Assembly: GCA_039704465.1 (NCBI GenBank)
Contig: JASFAU010000010.1
Coordinates: 868,001 to 932,000, forward strand
Direction of reading: 5' to 3'
Origin: Plasmodiophora brassicae
Taxonomy: Eukaryota; Endomyxa; Phytomyxea; Plasmodiophorida; Plasmodiophoridae
DNA: 64,000 nt
Of this stretch, positions 52,898-64,000 are shown one piece after another. Each line of letters begins with the position of its first letter. Position 1 is the first letter of the stretch. Under the pieces are notes generated by a model. The model had not been told where the DNA came from and searched no databases. It saw nothing but the letters and a program-made list of their open reading frames with translations. The position numbers and the translations under genes were made by a program.

Positions 52898-55019
52898 ATG
52901 GCGGCGGGGCGTGGCGGTGACGGCGGCGACGAGGGCGCCGTCGCAGTACCCGGGTCGATTATGCGGGACCTGCACAGCATTGCCATTCTGGTCCTATTGT
53001 GTACATCGTCGCGCGTGCGCGTGTTCCCCATGCCCGACGGCTTAGCGTCCGACGGCTAGATACGATTCAGGGCGTCCCGCTGGGCCTGACGTTCGGCAGC
53101 GTGCCCTTCATGCTTCAGTCGTCGAGTTCGTATACGGACATTGGCGTCTTCAGCTTTGCTTCGTACCCGTACAGCCTGAAGCTGCTGTGGTCGCCGGTCG
53201 TCGACTCGGTGTTCGCTCCAGATAAGTCGCCCCCCGTCTCTGTCGTCCCCCGTTCGTGCCAGGGCTGACAGTGGCGCGCGCCTTACGCATGGGAAGGCGG
53301 AAGTCGTGGATCGTCCCGATCCAGATCGCCGTTGGCATCCTTCTCGTTGCATTCTGCGACGTGTCAGTACCGCCGTCACTGGAGGGGTCGTTTGACAACG
53401 CGTGCTGAACGCTGCAACAGGATTGAAGGGTATGTTAACGTTGCCGGAGGGGCAGAGCACGAGCGCAACATCAGGATCCTCACGCTGATGTTCTTTGTCG
53501 TCATCCTGCTTGTGGCCACGCAGGACATCGCAGTCGACGGTACGTCATCCGCGTCCCGGTCCGGTCTATTTCAGTCTCCGTTGACAAATGCCAACCGCAG
53601 GATGGGCACTGACGATGCTGAGCGAGGGGAACAGAGGGCTGGCCTCTACGTGCCAATCCATCGGCCAGAATATCGGCTTCTTCATGAGCTACACGATATT
53701 CCTCGCCCTCAGCTCGCCCTCGTTCTGCAATAGGTGGCTTCGTACAGAACCATGTCGGTCGCACCCGTTTCTTGAAATTAGGTCCACTGTGGAACCTGAA
53801 CTGACAAACCTCGTTGCAGTGGCTGTCGGGATGACGTCGCTGTCCTCCTACATGCGTTTATGGTATCTGATGTGCCTGCCGGAGCCTGCGTGCGCCCAAT
53901 GCCAATGACGGCCTTTGGCAGGGGATGGATCATGGTCATATCCACAGTCTTGATTTGGGCGTTCAAATCCGAGGCCGACGATTCAGTGAAACGGTCGCTG
54001 ACCGGCGTCTACTACGACATTTGGAATGTGATCCAGCTGCCTGCGATGCGGTCGCTTCTCGTGGTCCTGCTCACGGCTAAGCTTGCCTTCAGGTATACGC
54101 TAGGGCTCACATGTATGCGGAGGTCTAAGTTCTGTGCGAACCGCAGCGCTGCCGACAACGTCACTGTCCTAAAGCTCGTCGAGAAGGTCGCTTCGATGTT
54201 GCTGTCGTATTGACGATGCTGACCGCGTATGATCCGCAGGGGTTCCCTCGGGAAACGATGGCATTCATGGTGTTTCTATCGTTCCCGTTCGACATTCTGC
54301 TTCCCATCCTGATCAGCAAGTGGGCGCGAGCTGAAGGCAATGCCCCGTTGCGCGCGTTCGTATTTGCATACCCGTTGCGGATCGTACTGACCGTGGTCGG
54401 TGCTGCGTTGGTTTACGTCTTCCCAGTACGTCCTCGCGCGTGCATTCCCCACCCAATCCCAACCATCCCGATAACGTTTGCGAGAACAGACGGATCCCAG
54501 CGAGCACACAACGATCTTCTACATTTGCGCATTCGTCGTCCAGGTTTGCTGTCACGCCCGCTCACGCATGTGTAGGACGACCCCCTGATCGCACGAACGG
54601 AACAGGTGTCCTACTCGTTTACGTCGAATGCAATGTTTGTCGCGTTATGCACGTTCTTTGCAGAAATCGCCGACGCCTCAATAGGGTACGTGTGCTGACG
54701 TTCAGCAACGCAGCCGTAACTCAGTGTGCGCAGGGGAACCTATATGACTCTCCTGAACACGATAACGAACTTGGGCGGCACGTGGCCCAAGTTCTTCGTG
54801 TTGGCCTGTGTCGACTGGTTCACAGTGAGGTCGTGCGACGACCCGGCCGGTACCGACGGATCCGGGCAGTGCCCAGCGCAGCTAGATGGGTACTACGTCG
54901 TCTGTGGCCTGTGCGCCGCCTACGGGATCGTGTGGTGGCTGCTGATGAGATCCCGGATTATGGCAATCCAGTCCATGGACAAAACGGTCTGGCGCGTCCA
55001 GGCCGTCAAACATGAGTAA
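52898..55019 (+). CDS. SLC33A1: acetyl-CoA transporter, SLC33A1/AT-1 type
   Basis: Multi-pass carrier that imports acetyl-CoA into the ER/Golgi for acetylation. Family blocks in order: YTIQGVPLGLTFGSVPFMLQ, FSFASYPYSLKLLWSPVVDS, MGRRKSWIVPIQIAVGILLV, LVATQDIAVDGWALTMLSEG, STCQSIGQNIGFF, LLTAKLAFSAADNVTVLKLV, GFPRETMAFMVFLSFPFDIL, VSYSFTSNAMFVALCTFFAE and GGTYMTLLNTITNLGGTWPK. Sure exon borders include 53000/53060, 54091/54147 region and the last exon 54737-55019. Two places do not splice cleanly by eye: after 53229, before MGRRKSW, and around 53390-53450, where stops occur in all simple joins. These may be unusual introns or disabling mutations; the rest is too well conserved for an old pseudogene. 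Confidence 0.8.
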
Positions 55020-55463
55020 TGTACGATATCGATCAAGTCAACGGGCGTCGTCCGCGATACACAGCATTCCTGTACGCATGACGTCGTCCGGCGTCGTTTC
55101 ACGGCTGCTCGGGCTGTGAACCCTGCGTGCGGCGTCAGACGCAAGCAGCGCGTTGCACTTCACGCCCGCGGGTTTACCTGGCGTTCTTCGCTCTGCGATC
55201 GTTCGAATGCTTGGTAGGGTCCACCGTCCGCTGGCACATTGTCGACGACGGGGTTGCTGTTGTTCGCGTTCTTCGGTGTTCCCGTTCCCAAACGATGCCC
55301 TCCGGTTCGGTTCTGGGCAGGGCATGTGAGTTGTGCATCGAACCACCGTGGCATTATGGGCGAACCTGCCAGGCCGACCGCCGCTGCGACAATGCCGTCG
55401 TCGTGAACCTGCCCAAGGTACCCCAGTCAGAACGTACGAACGGTCGACGGCGTTGGCCATGCA

Positions 55464-56525
55464 TTACAGGGCAACAGGGGATGGTGGCAATGGCGAACGT
55501 TCCGGGCACCGCACGTAGAACGGCTTGTCCGCAAGGAGCGACAGCACGTTCGATTCGAACGAGCGAATCCACGATCGCTTCAGGGTGAGGAAGTTGACGA
55601 AGCCGTAGGAATCTGTACACGCGCGCCATGTTACAGCCGCGAACAGACAGGCGCCACAAGGCGTACAGATAAACCCGGCGATGATCCCGCACAGGTGCCC
55701 CATGATGGAGGCGTTCCAGAAGACGAGGGATGCGACCAGGACGCTGACCCATGGGTACGCCCAGTTCGGGACGTGGAAACCAAACAGGCTGCGCGTGACG
55801 CCTGGCGTCACCTTGTCCTCGACAATGATCATCGAGAAGAGGACACTGATGGCAGCGTTCATCGCAATCGCCCCAACGGCCACGCTTCGCATAGCTCACC
55901 CTGACAGCCCAACAGCACATTCGGCGGCGATCCACTGGAGTCTCACCGACGTCGTTAACGAAGCCAGGTACGCGATCAGGCTGTTTACGATGACGGCGAC
56001 AGACCCGAGCAGGAACACAAGACCTTGTTATGCATACAGGGTCGGTCAGGTCGCAATGAGGATACCAGTCGCCCCGGCCGCTACCGATAAAGCAGAGTGT
56101 CCCAAAGCGCGGTTCGAGAACGCGGCCAAAGTAGAGCAGGCCGAGCATGTTGAACAGGATGTGCAGAATGCCGGCATGGAGGAAGTCGCCCCAGAACAAC
56201 ATGTACCAGTCTGCGGGTCGGGTCAGTTGTCGACGGGGGGACAGAACGTGGACCGCAGGGGCGGACTCGTGACAGGATCGCTGATGAATTGCAGCGGGCA
56301 CGTTGGCAGGAACAGGTACCATGCCGCCCCAACGTTGACGTTGATGAAGACGATCACTTCCACTGCAGCGATAAGCAAGGTCCCCGCTGGCGGCAGCTGT
56401 CGTAACGCGGACGGCGACGACGCCATCTCGTCCTTGACCCGACCCTCCCCACGAGGGCCGTCGGTCACAGAATCTGGGCGTACCTCCCGGATCTCACCTC
56501 GAGGGGCACGCATGTCGAAGCTCAT
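55464..56525 (-). CDS. RHBDD1: rhomboid protease of the RHBDL4/RHBDD1 type
   Basis: Four exons (56525-56267, 56210-56085, 56023-55900, 55845-55464), phases consistent, 296 residues. The first helix follows a polar N-terminus (TLLIAAVEVIVFINVNVGAA). Rhomboid signatures: WGDFLHAGILHILFNMLGLL, then the catalytic Ser in ECAVGLSGVLFSMI (family CAVGFSGVLFALK) and the catalytic His in GHLCGIIAGFI. The VPNWAYPWVSVLVASL segment is likewise shared with RHBDL4, which works with p97 in ER-associated degradation. The C-terminus after GIIAGFI is uncertain: another intron of about 62 bases (GTTTAT...TACAG) would change its frame. I see no convincing ubiquitin-interacting or p97-binding motif. Confidence 0.83.
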
Positions 56526-56673
56526 GTGTGGGTGTATACATTCTACGTACAGTGGGATAAAATAATGAGGAATAGTTCGGAACAGACGGCGTCGTCATCG
56601 TTTCAACAGCGACTGGACTCTGGCGATAAACGAGGCCTGATCGCGCTCGAAACGCTTACGAGCGTCGCCGGGG

Positions 56674-59600
56674 CTAAACCGGCCATCCGGCCGTGGTCGC
56701 TTGACAGGAGGCGGCTGGATAGAACGTCAGGACGGGGCAGAGCGTGCGCGACGAACGGATTACCGATCGGATGATGGCATGTGTAAACGCGAGCAGGGAC
56801 GACAGTGCCGGTAGCGGCGTCGTACGATAGCATTCGATTTCCGCCAGGCCTGCAGACAGCAACGACGTGATGGCCAGTTCGCAGGCCGACTCAACGTCAG
56901 ACGTGGTCGGTAACGCAGACACGATGTCCCGTCCCTTCTGCAGGGAGCCAGCGGGCGTTAATGACGGAACAGGCGCTGCCCATACAGGAGGCCATCGAAC
57001 GTGCTCGGAAAACGCACGGTTGAGCCAGGTGACGACGAATTCCCAGCTTCTCTGCGAATCAATGCGAGAGCGATCGCTGCCTCGCAATGCAGACAGGAGC
57101 AATCGCAATGGGGCAATAACTGAATGGCGTTGACGTTGCGGCTGAGAGGAGATCAGGGAAGCTTGCCACGCAATACAGTCAGCAAGTTCACTGAGAGACG
57201 AGACAACCTTGGCAAGACGGCCAAAGTGGCGAACGTCAGGAACGGACCCCACGATAACGGTTGGAATTGCCAGATCATCGCCGCCGATGGATGACAACAG
57301 TGAACGGTGGCGTGCACGATCACCGTCAGATGAGGGCGACTGAACGAACAGCACGCCCTGGACGCTGGGAACGATTTCACCGCACGTCGATGGAGTGATC
57401 AGCACGTGAAGCTTGCCCTCCTGTAGGAGAATGTCAGAGAGGACGACGACCGCAGCGCACTGGAATACCTCGATCCTGATCCGTTCCTGCTTCTGAAGCT
57501 GCAGGAAGGCAAGTGCATCTCGACCCAAATCATCTTTGACATGTTCGGGTACGGATACAACGAGATGGAAATAGAACTCGTCATTGTTTCCACGAGCGCT
57601 CGCGATGGTGGATGCCAACGCGTCGTATTGGATAGCGCCAGGGCTTCTAACGATGTTCATACCCTCGATACCGTCAACGACGCCATTCAGGTTAGGAACG
57701 CTCACAGGCGCAGGTCTGATGCGACGAGCAAATAATCAGCATTGGCAGAAGCCGGAATCGTCAATATCGGCAACATACGTTTGGTTCAGCAAGCGCACAA
57801 ACCTGTCACGGTTCTTACGTTCGCGTCGAGCATTCAACGATGCGGTTCGCCAGGTTCCAAACGCCTTATGGAGAACAAAGAGGTCTGCTTTGGCGTTGTC
57901 CCGTCGTACCCGCCAGGCAGCCAGCCGCCATCGGTACAGCCATCGCTTCTGAGCGAATTGCAAAGAGGCACGGGTCAGTGCCTGAAGAATGTGGCGCTCC
58001 CGGTGGAACTACAGCCGTCAGTACAAGTTCGAGCACAGGTCCTAGCAAGACTAACTTTGAGCTGAGCCGAACGGAGATGGGCTTCGCTACGACGGCGTAG
58101 AATGACGCGTACTGCCCCGACCCACATCTGCAGGAACCGTTTCGCACGAGCTGTCGAATGCCACACGTTACCGACGGATACAGAAGACAACTGACACTGC
58201 AGAACAAACCTTTTGCAAATCGGGATAAGGTTTGGGATGCAAGTCGATCCAGTTCGACAATTCGTCTCCTTGCATGCTCGGCAGCAACGCGTTCAGCGTC
58301 AGCACGGCGCGCTGCCTCTTCGCGTGAGCGACGTTCAGCGTCTTCTGCCGCAATGCGAGCGGCTTCAGCTTCCCGTCTCCTTCTTTCGGCCTCTTGTCGT
58401 TCAGCAAGGCGTCTGCTTTCCGCTAGTTCCTGCTCCAGGTCTATAGACGACAATTGTCGGACCTGATCGGCAAGAGGATTCGTACTGGAATCGACAATGA
58501 CAGCAAGCTTCGAAGGAGTGGGAGGTCCGATAAGGACACGAGACCTACCAACGCGATGAATTACAAACAGGCCAGCTTCCGCGGAAATCGTAACACGCAC
58601 CGCTTCCATTCCACTCGAGGAACCATTTCCGTAGGCGTTGACCGTCGGTGGATTTCGCCGTTATCGACTGTAAGCCCATGGGCTGTGCAGAATTGCACAG
58701 CGTCCATATCATCATCAAAGGCAAGCAGGTCTCTCTGCGCAGCGAGTAAATATGCATTAACATCCGCAGCAAACTTTGGGAACATACCAACGATGCAACT
58801 GGATAAGTCGCCGATGCAGCCAACGAGTTCATGATGATGCAGAGCGAGCGACTCCTGAAATCCCACAAGAAACTGTGAACACAGCATCGCTGCAGGTATG
58901 TCGCACTAAGCGAATGTCAAACATTCCAACGCGCTCAAACACCACGAGTGAACGCCAACCAGGTGCGGAGAAGCTTAAAGAAGCGCGCATACTCCTGCCC
59001 GCGAAAACTTGAGGCCAAGTTTCGCGCCACCTGGTACCAAAGTCACTTGGTGCACTTGCCCGACTTCATTGCAGAACGTCCTACTTTCACTGTCTCTGAA
59101 GTTCGGACATGTGCAGGGAGATTCATAAGATGATCGTTCAGCTTGTTCGCATCCCTCATGTTCAGCAGGATTTGGTAGGAGCAAAACTCGGCCTCAGTAG
59201 GGAGCCCTGCTTGATATCCACCTCGAAGACGAATGTCCTTGTAGTAATGATTCAGCGACGTTATTGTGTGGGCGATCTGCTGCAGGTTCTGGTATTTTTG
59301 AAAATCGTCCTCCTTCTCTTCGCACCTGAGTCGCACATTGAAGATCGGTCTCTCGCAGAAGCATCACCGACCCATACAGTTCATGGTGCGAAAGAATGAA
59401 AAAGCGAGCAATCTGCTCATGCGCTGTCACAGCAATGGCTTCGCCCTGGTAGTGAACGGTTAACCGGACCTCTGTCGACCAGTGGGCGACATACGAACCT
59501 TGTCTTGTAGGGCGAAATCCTTCCGGATAGCACGGAAGCGATCTGGCAGGCGCTCAGTCAACGGCAACGAGGCGGGGCCGGGAATGGACAAGCCGCACCT

Positions 59601-60169
59601 CGAAAGAAATTGTAGACATCGACTTGGGGAGCATCACGAGTGTCCAACAGCTCCGATAGCATGTAGACGATCGTCTTGGCCAACACGGCAGGCGGACGCA
59701 CCTCAGAAGGCACGGCAACTGCTGTTCCCGCCGCCGACCGCTGATACTTCTTGATCATCCTGTTGGGATCCGCGCGCCTCGTCGAGCGATTCCAGGCCGA
59801 TTCGTCGCGAACAGCTTCGAGCAGGTGGACATCCTGAAGAGGGACCCCGCATATAGTCAGCGACCCCGGGCGACACTGTGTCCCGTAACGCGTTCGAGAC
59901 CATCTGTTCATCGCGCCGTCGAATCTCATCCTCGGAGCACATGGTCATCAACGTTCCGACGATGCACGCCGACCCGGGAGCGAAATCGTCCTCCTCGTCC
60001 TCCATATGCCCATGGTCGTCGTCGGCGGCCGCCAGCGGCACGGGCGCCTCGCTCTCCACGTTGGCCGGCTTGAACCGTCTGGATCGTTGCTGCAGCGCTG
60101 CACGGCCGCCACACCCGTCAATATCGTCGAACGCAGCGATGCAATCCAAAGAGCAACCGCACCCTCCAT
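56674..60169 (-). CDS. MCM3AP: SAC3/GANP (MCM3AP) family mRNA export factor
   Basis: Large multi-exon gene, about 1000 residues. Near the N-terminus is the SAC3 entry motif GTLMTMCSEDEIRRRDEQ, then WNRSTRRADPNRMIKKYQRS, VRPPAVLAKTIVYMLSELLD, DRFRAIRKDFALQDK, ARFFILSHHELYG, and the PCI-like NLQQIAHTITSLNHYYKDIR with TEAEFCSYQILLNMRDANKL. A helical, Arg-rich linker (RWLYRWRLAAWRVRRDNAKA) leads to a C-terminal domain (FYFHLVVSVPEHV, AAVVVLSDILLQEGKLHVLI, VLFVQSP, IPTVIVGSVPD) resembling that of GANP. SAC3/GANP scaffolds TREX-2 at nuclear pores for mRNA export. Some borders are clear (59881/59839 region, 59725 region); others and the start codon are not. ATG at 60169 is a candidate start. Confidence 0.8.
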
Positions 60170-60198
60170 GGTTCCGCCATCCTATCCAACGTCGGTCA

Positions 60199-60848
60199 TT
60201 ACGACGATATCAATATTGGCGCGCGCGAAACCCCCCAAACCGCTGCATCGTCAATCATCGGGCTGCCCACCACGTACGGTATCGAGAACGACGACGGGGC
60301 AGCCGATGACGATCTCGCCGGCGGTGCCCTTGACGAGATCACGGGCGACCCACGACCTTCGGCAACTGGTGGCGATGGATCACGCGCCTTTGCAAACCCA
60401 GCACTGTGCTCGCCCGGGTCACGTTTGCCGTCGCCAACGGCCGACAGATCGTGGCTGAATTTGCATTGGTCGCCTTTGGTGCATGTGCCACTCGCGAAGA
60501 ATCGACAGACGGTCTTCGACGAGCCCGGTTCGGCGCTCCCATGTGCAACCGCCGACTCGTCGTGCAGGAACGGACAGGAATCCCCATTCCGGCAGGTTCC
60601 TTTCAGAAAGAACACGCAGGGCTGTCGTGGTTTCGCAGTCGACGACGTCGCCGGCGCCGGATGCTCGTCGACCACGGCGCCGACCGGCGGCGGCGGGTCA
60701 CTCCTGGGCGCATCGTTCAAACGGGCACACACACACACACACGCCGTCGTGGCACTGACGCTGACCTGGCCCCGAACACGGACGCGGTCGGCTCGCTCGG
60801 CGCCGTCGTCGACGCGGCTGCCGCGCCTCCGCCCCAGATCGGGAACAT
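60199..60848 (-). CDS. tandem CCCH zinc-finger RNA-binding protein
   Basis: Two exons (60848-60766 and 60703-60199) give 195 residues. Two CCCH fingers of the C-x8-C-x5-C-x3-H type stand at about 60-78 and 95-113: CVFFLKGTCRNGDSCPFLH and CRFFASGTCTKGDQCKFSH. Such fingers bind single-stranded RNA. N-terminus is Ala/Gly-rich, and the C-terminal half is disordered, Ser/Pro-rich (ARDPSPPVAEGRG, SSRAPPARSSSAAPSSF). The 62-base intron contains a (TG)8-9 run (60724-60742 on the plus strand as CA). Without that intron there is no ATG. Its 3' end is about 30 bases from the GANP gene start on the same strand. Confidence 0.8.
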
Positions 60849-61261
60849 CGCGGGCCACCCGCAGCCGCGCAATGTGCGGACACGACTGTGCCGACCACAC
60901 CACGTATACCTCTCTATCGTCGTATTATTATTATTACACACGAATCGTCACGCGACGAAGAAGCCCATATACAGTAGACGTCGCTGTGGCGCGCTTCGAT
61001 GCGCAGCTGAAAACAGGTTCATTATTCTGATGACCGACTGGCCGTATGCCCTTCGATCGTCTGTCTTCAGTCGACTGCTCGCGCCTCGCAGAACCGCCGA
61101 TAGCGGTCTTATGGAGGCAGAACGCGTTAGGAGATGTCGCCCATCGGCGTACCCGACAGGGAAAGGGAACATGCAAATTCGTGGCGTCTTCCATGTCATG
61201 CACGAGTGCACGCAGTCATAGAGGGTTGGACAAGCGTCCGGGGCGACGACGTGTTGACGGG

Positions 61262-61962
61262 ATGGGGGCGATCTTCTCCGGTCGTCACAAGTCGCAAGTC
61301 CTGGTCGTTGGCCTAGACAACAGCGGCAAGTCGAGCGTGATCAATTTCCTGAAGCCCGCCAAGGACAAGGTCGGGGGTGCGCCGTTCGTGTCGGCGTGTC
61401 GCGTATCCGACCAGGGGGTACCGTAGGTGGCCGAGACGCAAGCCACAGTTGGGTTCCAGGTCGAGAACTTCAGGCATGGGCAGACCCAGTTCACCATGTT
61501 CGACATGTCGGGCCAGGGACGCTACAGGAACCTGTGGGAACATTACTACCAGGACGCCCAAGCCATCATCTTCGTCATCGACAGCGCTGACTCCGTTCGC
61601 ATGTGCGTCGTCGAAGACGAGCTGAAAGCGCTCCTCGCCCACAAAGGTGACACGAGACAGAGCCGCGTACGTTCGACTGCCGCCCCTAACCACACCCTCT
61701 GCGCTAGATATAGCCAACAAGTCAATCCCGATGCTGTTCTTCGCCAACAAAATCGACCTGCCTGACGCGCTGGACGCGAGCGAGATCTCCAAGGCCCTCC
61801 AGCTGGAGCGGATCAGCGATCGGCCATGGACTATCGTGTACGTCAACCGTGTTCCATTTCGGCCTGATCGATTTCACATTTGCCCTCGACAGGAAAAGCA
61901 ACGCGCTGACCGGCGAGGGGCTCCACGAGGGCATGAAGTGGCTCGACGAGAAGCTGCGGTAA
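61262..61962 (+). CDS. ARL6: ARL6 (BBS3) small GTPase
   Basis: Arf-like GTPase that recruits the BBSome coat to membranes for traffic into cilia. Four exons (61262-61369, 61427-61646, 61708-61837, 61893-61962) give 175 residues. P-loop GLDNSGKSS, switch I with TQATVGF, the ARL6-specific [17 protein letters not shown] at switch [15 protein letters not shown], base-recognition [18 protein letters not shown] and the [16 protein letters not shown] strand with G5. Gly2 after Met (MGAIFSG) would permit N-myristoylation as in Arf proteins. All borders follow GT...AG and preserve family spacing. The conserved FDMSGQG (rather than WDVGGQ) makes the ARL6 assignment firm. Confidence 0.95.
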
Positions 61963-64000
61963 TGCTCGTGCTTCACAGCCAATACACGCCAGCTGCCCCC
62001 ATTCGCTTCAAAGTTTATACGCGATCCAGAGCCTCCATCTAGGCGATCGGTCGATCGTAGTGAACCACGCCGTTCGGAGACGTCACCCAATTGGATGCGC
62101 GCGCTTGGTCATGCGAGTTCCTATTGCCGCGCACGTCGAGCCGCCGCTTTGACGATGACGTTCCCAGGGGTGGCAAACGGATCACCGCTGGCTGATATCA
62201 CGATCTATAAGACGCCCAAGGTCGCGTTCAGCGGGCCGCAGCCGGAAGACAATATCGCACCAGTTACGAAGCCGCTGGCGGTCGCCATGGGGGACATGTG
62301 CGACCCTATGTAGCACGGTCGACCCGAATGCCCTGCGAGATAAGAATCGTCGTGTTGGCCTTCAGCAATGTTATCGGCCAGACGTGTTCGTTTGAGACCA
62401 TCGACAAGAGCTAACTCGACGCAGGGGCCTCGGCCATCCTTCATCCTATTTCGCGAACGGCTCGCCAGTGATTGTCAGCTGGGAAGCAGCTTGGGGGTCC
62501 CAGGCATTTATATGAATATGTAAGATGAGACGCGGGGCGCCCGTACTCGATGGGAGCCGATGATGGTCCTGGATTCCGACCCGCCGCAACAGATATACGA
62601 TGCCATCGTCGCCTGGCGTGAACGTCACCGTTTCCCCTGATGTCAACGTCTGGGGACCGGTGTTCTTCTCATGGTACTGTCAGGCATGCCTGCGCTACAT
62701 ACCAGGGACGGTGTTGATATCTGCTGGTATGAGCGCCGCCTACTTCTTCGTCTCCACTTGATTCGGATCAACAGAAAGGTCTTCCACAAGTTCCCCAGTC
62801 GGGGCCACCGAACATTTCAACGGCGAGTCTGTTTCTACATGGAAACGCCGAACTGTGCCCAAGCTGTCCTGTCAATTGAGATTATCACAGCGACGCTACT
62901 GGGTATCGTTTTGATGATTGATGATGGGTGGCCTGGAAGCATCACAGTTCTCCCCGCGCCGCTCGCTCTGTACGTAGTATCTAGAGGAATTCAGTGGATT
63001 CGGATTCGCTTGTTCCATCCTGTCCGCCCAGGTCTGGACAAGAAGCTATAACGGCGTCACGTCGACGCCTGGGAGCCAATTGTCTTGCTTTCGGCGAGCC
63101 TTACAAGGCGACTACCCGCCAATCACCACCGTAGCATGTTGTCGTTATCGCAGCCGACGAAATCGTGAGCGTTAAAGCCGCGCCCTACAGTTCTAACGCG
63201 ATGGTGGCGATCGGAGGCGGGATAACTTTGTTCTTCAGCTGCGTCTGGGTACCCACCGACTACTATTTACGTCGTTGCGGTTCTTCCGCCTACGTGATCA
63301 AACGGCTAAGGTCGTGTCGAAAAAGGCTGTCGGTAATTCGGGCGAGTCAGCGCGGCTCCCGACAAGGTTGTACGACGATTGGGTGTGGACCTTGGGCTGG
63401 GGGGTTGGTACCACTGGACGAAGCCCAGACAGCGTGTTCCTTGTCGCCACTCGCCATGCTCAAACCGGGGCGATTTTTACCAGTAGAGCAAGTGACGTCC
63501 GCAGCGGTCAACGTTTAACAACGTTCGAGTGCCGTCCACCAAAGTCAGCGCGTGTCCCCACTGAACAGCAACGCCGAAAACCTTGTGCCGCGACCCGACC
63601 AAAGTATAAACGATGCTACACCAGGGTCACAAGCTGTAATCAACCGGCTCGCTGTAAAAGCGTCAGAAATGGGGAAGACATATGACGATCTGCCTGCATT
63701 TGTTATCAGCACCACCGTTGGCAGAAATTTCACTGGCGGGCCCCCCGATAAACCTGCTCGTGTTCTGGTGCCCAGCATTTGCTATTCACGTCGGCAGTCG
63801 TTTTACTGTATATGAGGACCCAGTACATCGTCGGCGTCCCCTTCACATACATTTACTGTCACCTTCTTGTCTATGCGCCCAAGAGCAGAGAGCACTTTCC
63901 CAAATAGCTGGTTGCCAGTGAAAAGAGATTTTCCGGCAACGATATCCCAGCCCGCAAGCGATTGCGTTTCCCACGAACAGTGATCAGCATTCACCGACCG
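61963..64000. other. end region with several short unassigned open frames
   Basis: No gene resolved. Candidates worth noting: plus 62155-62313 (52 residues, MTFPGVANGSPLADITIYKT); plus 62600-62761 (53 residues, with the hydrophobic YIPGTVLISAGMSAAYFFVS); minus 62446-62646, exon-like after a CCCCAG (SGETVTFTPGDDGIVYLLRR); plus 62671-63051, with a helix pair near its end (IEIITATLLGIVLMI, ITVLPAPLALYVVS); and plus 63202 onward (MVAIGGGITLFFSCVWVPTD). None has a family match, and they overlap one another, so at most one or two are real exons. The window ends inside this region. Confidence 0.35.

Noticed and set aside
1..64000. CRISPR arrays, bacterial operons or ribosome-binding sites
   Set aside because: No regularly spaced direct repeats with unique spacers were seen, and the spliced genes show that the DNA is eukaryotic.

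Overview
This window is nuclear DNA of a compact-genome unicellular eukaryote. Almost every gene is interrupted by GT...AG introns of about 45 to 90 bases, genes lie tens to a few hundred bases apart on both strands, and the products are purely eukaryotic: AP-4 mu, Prp19, CBP80, APC5, GAR1, SAC3/GANP, RNF5/RNF185, RHBDL4, CCDC47, an acetyl-CoA transporter. An ARL6/BBS3 homologue suggests a lineage that builds, or once built, a cilium or flagellum. I cannot name the species. A free-living or parasitic flagellated protist (for example Rhizaria or a similar group) fits, but this is a guess. All exon borders were placed by eye from splice consensus, reading phase and family similarity.

Layout. 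1-3.2 kb: a decayed hAT transposase carrying a PIF/Harbinger-like MITE, an inverted second copy of its C-terminus and an AAGTCGACTT-rich palindromic array. 4.0-5.7 kb: AP-4 mu. 5.9-12.1 kb: tandem array of four intact paralogues and one relic of an unrecognised multi-pass membrane family, with a RING-H2 membrane protein inside it. 12.2-18.1 kb: RNF5/RNF185 ligase, a small unknown, a fucosyltransferase-like enzyme, a C2H2 zinc-finger protein and ataxin-10. 18.4-20.9 kb: a PARP2/3-type enzyme tail-to-tail with a small WGR-WWE protein. 21.1-24.5 kb: an unknown membrane protein and a Ubl-UBA-UBR-box-PUL protein. 26.2-46.4 kb: a dense housekeeping block (APC5, cold-shock protein, tetraspan protein, phosphate carrier, DM13-like protein, TspO-like protein, PTH2, unknown, CCDC47, Prp19, MDP1, GAR1, DUF84 NTPase, TRP/FLC-like channel, LRR protein, thioesterase, PrsW-like protease). 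46.6-49.6 kb: a mosaic of duplicated, truncated pieces of the neighbouring genes. 49.6-62 kb: CBP80, SLC33A1-type transporter, RHBDL4, GANP, CCCH protein, ARL6. 62-64 kb: no gene I can resolve.

Themes. Several genes belong to ubiquitin/ER quality control (RNF5/185, RHBDL4, UBR-PUL, CCDC47) and to RNA processing or export (CBP80, Prp19, GAR1, GANP). The two most novel items are the WGR-WWE protein beside the PARP, a possible ADP-ribose writer/reader pair, and the UBR-box plus PUL fusion, a possible N-degron receptor linked to p97/Cdc48.
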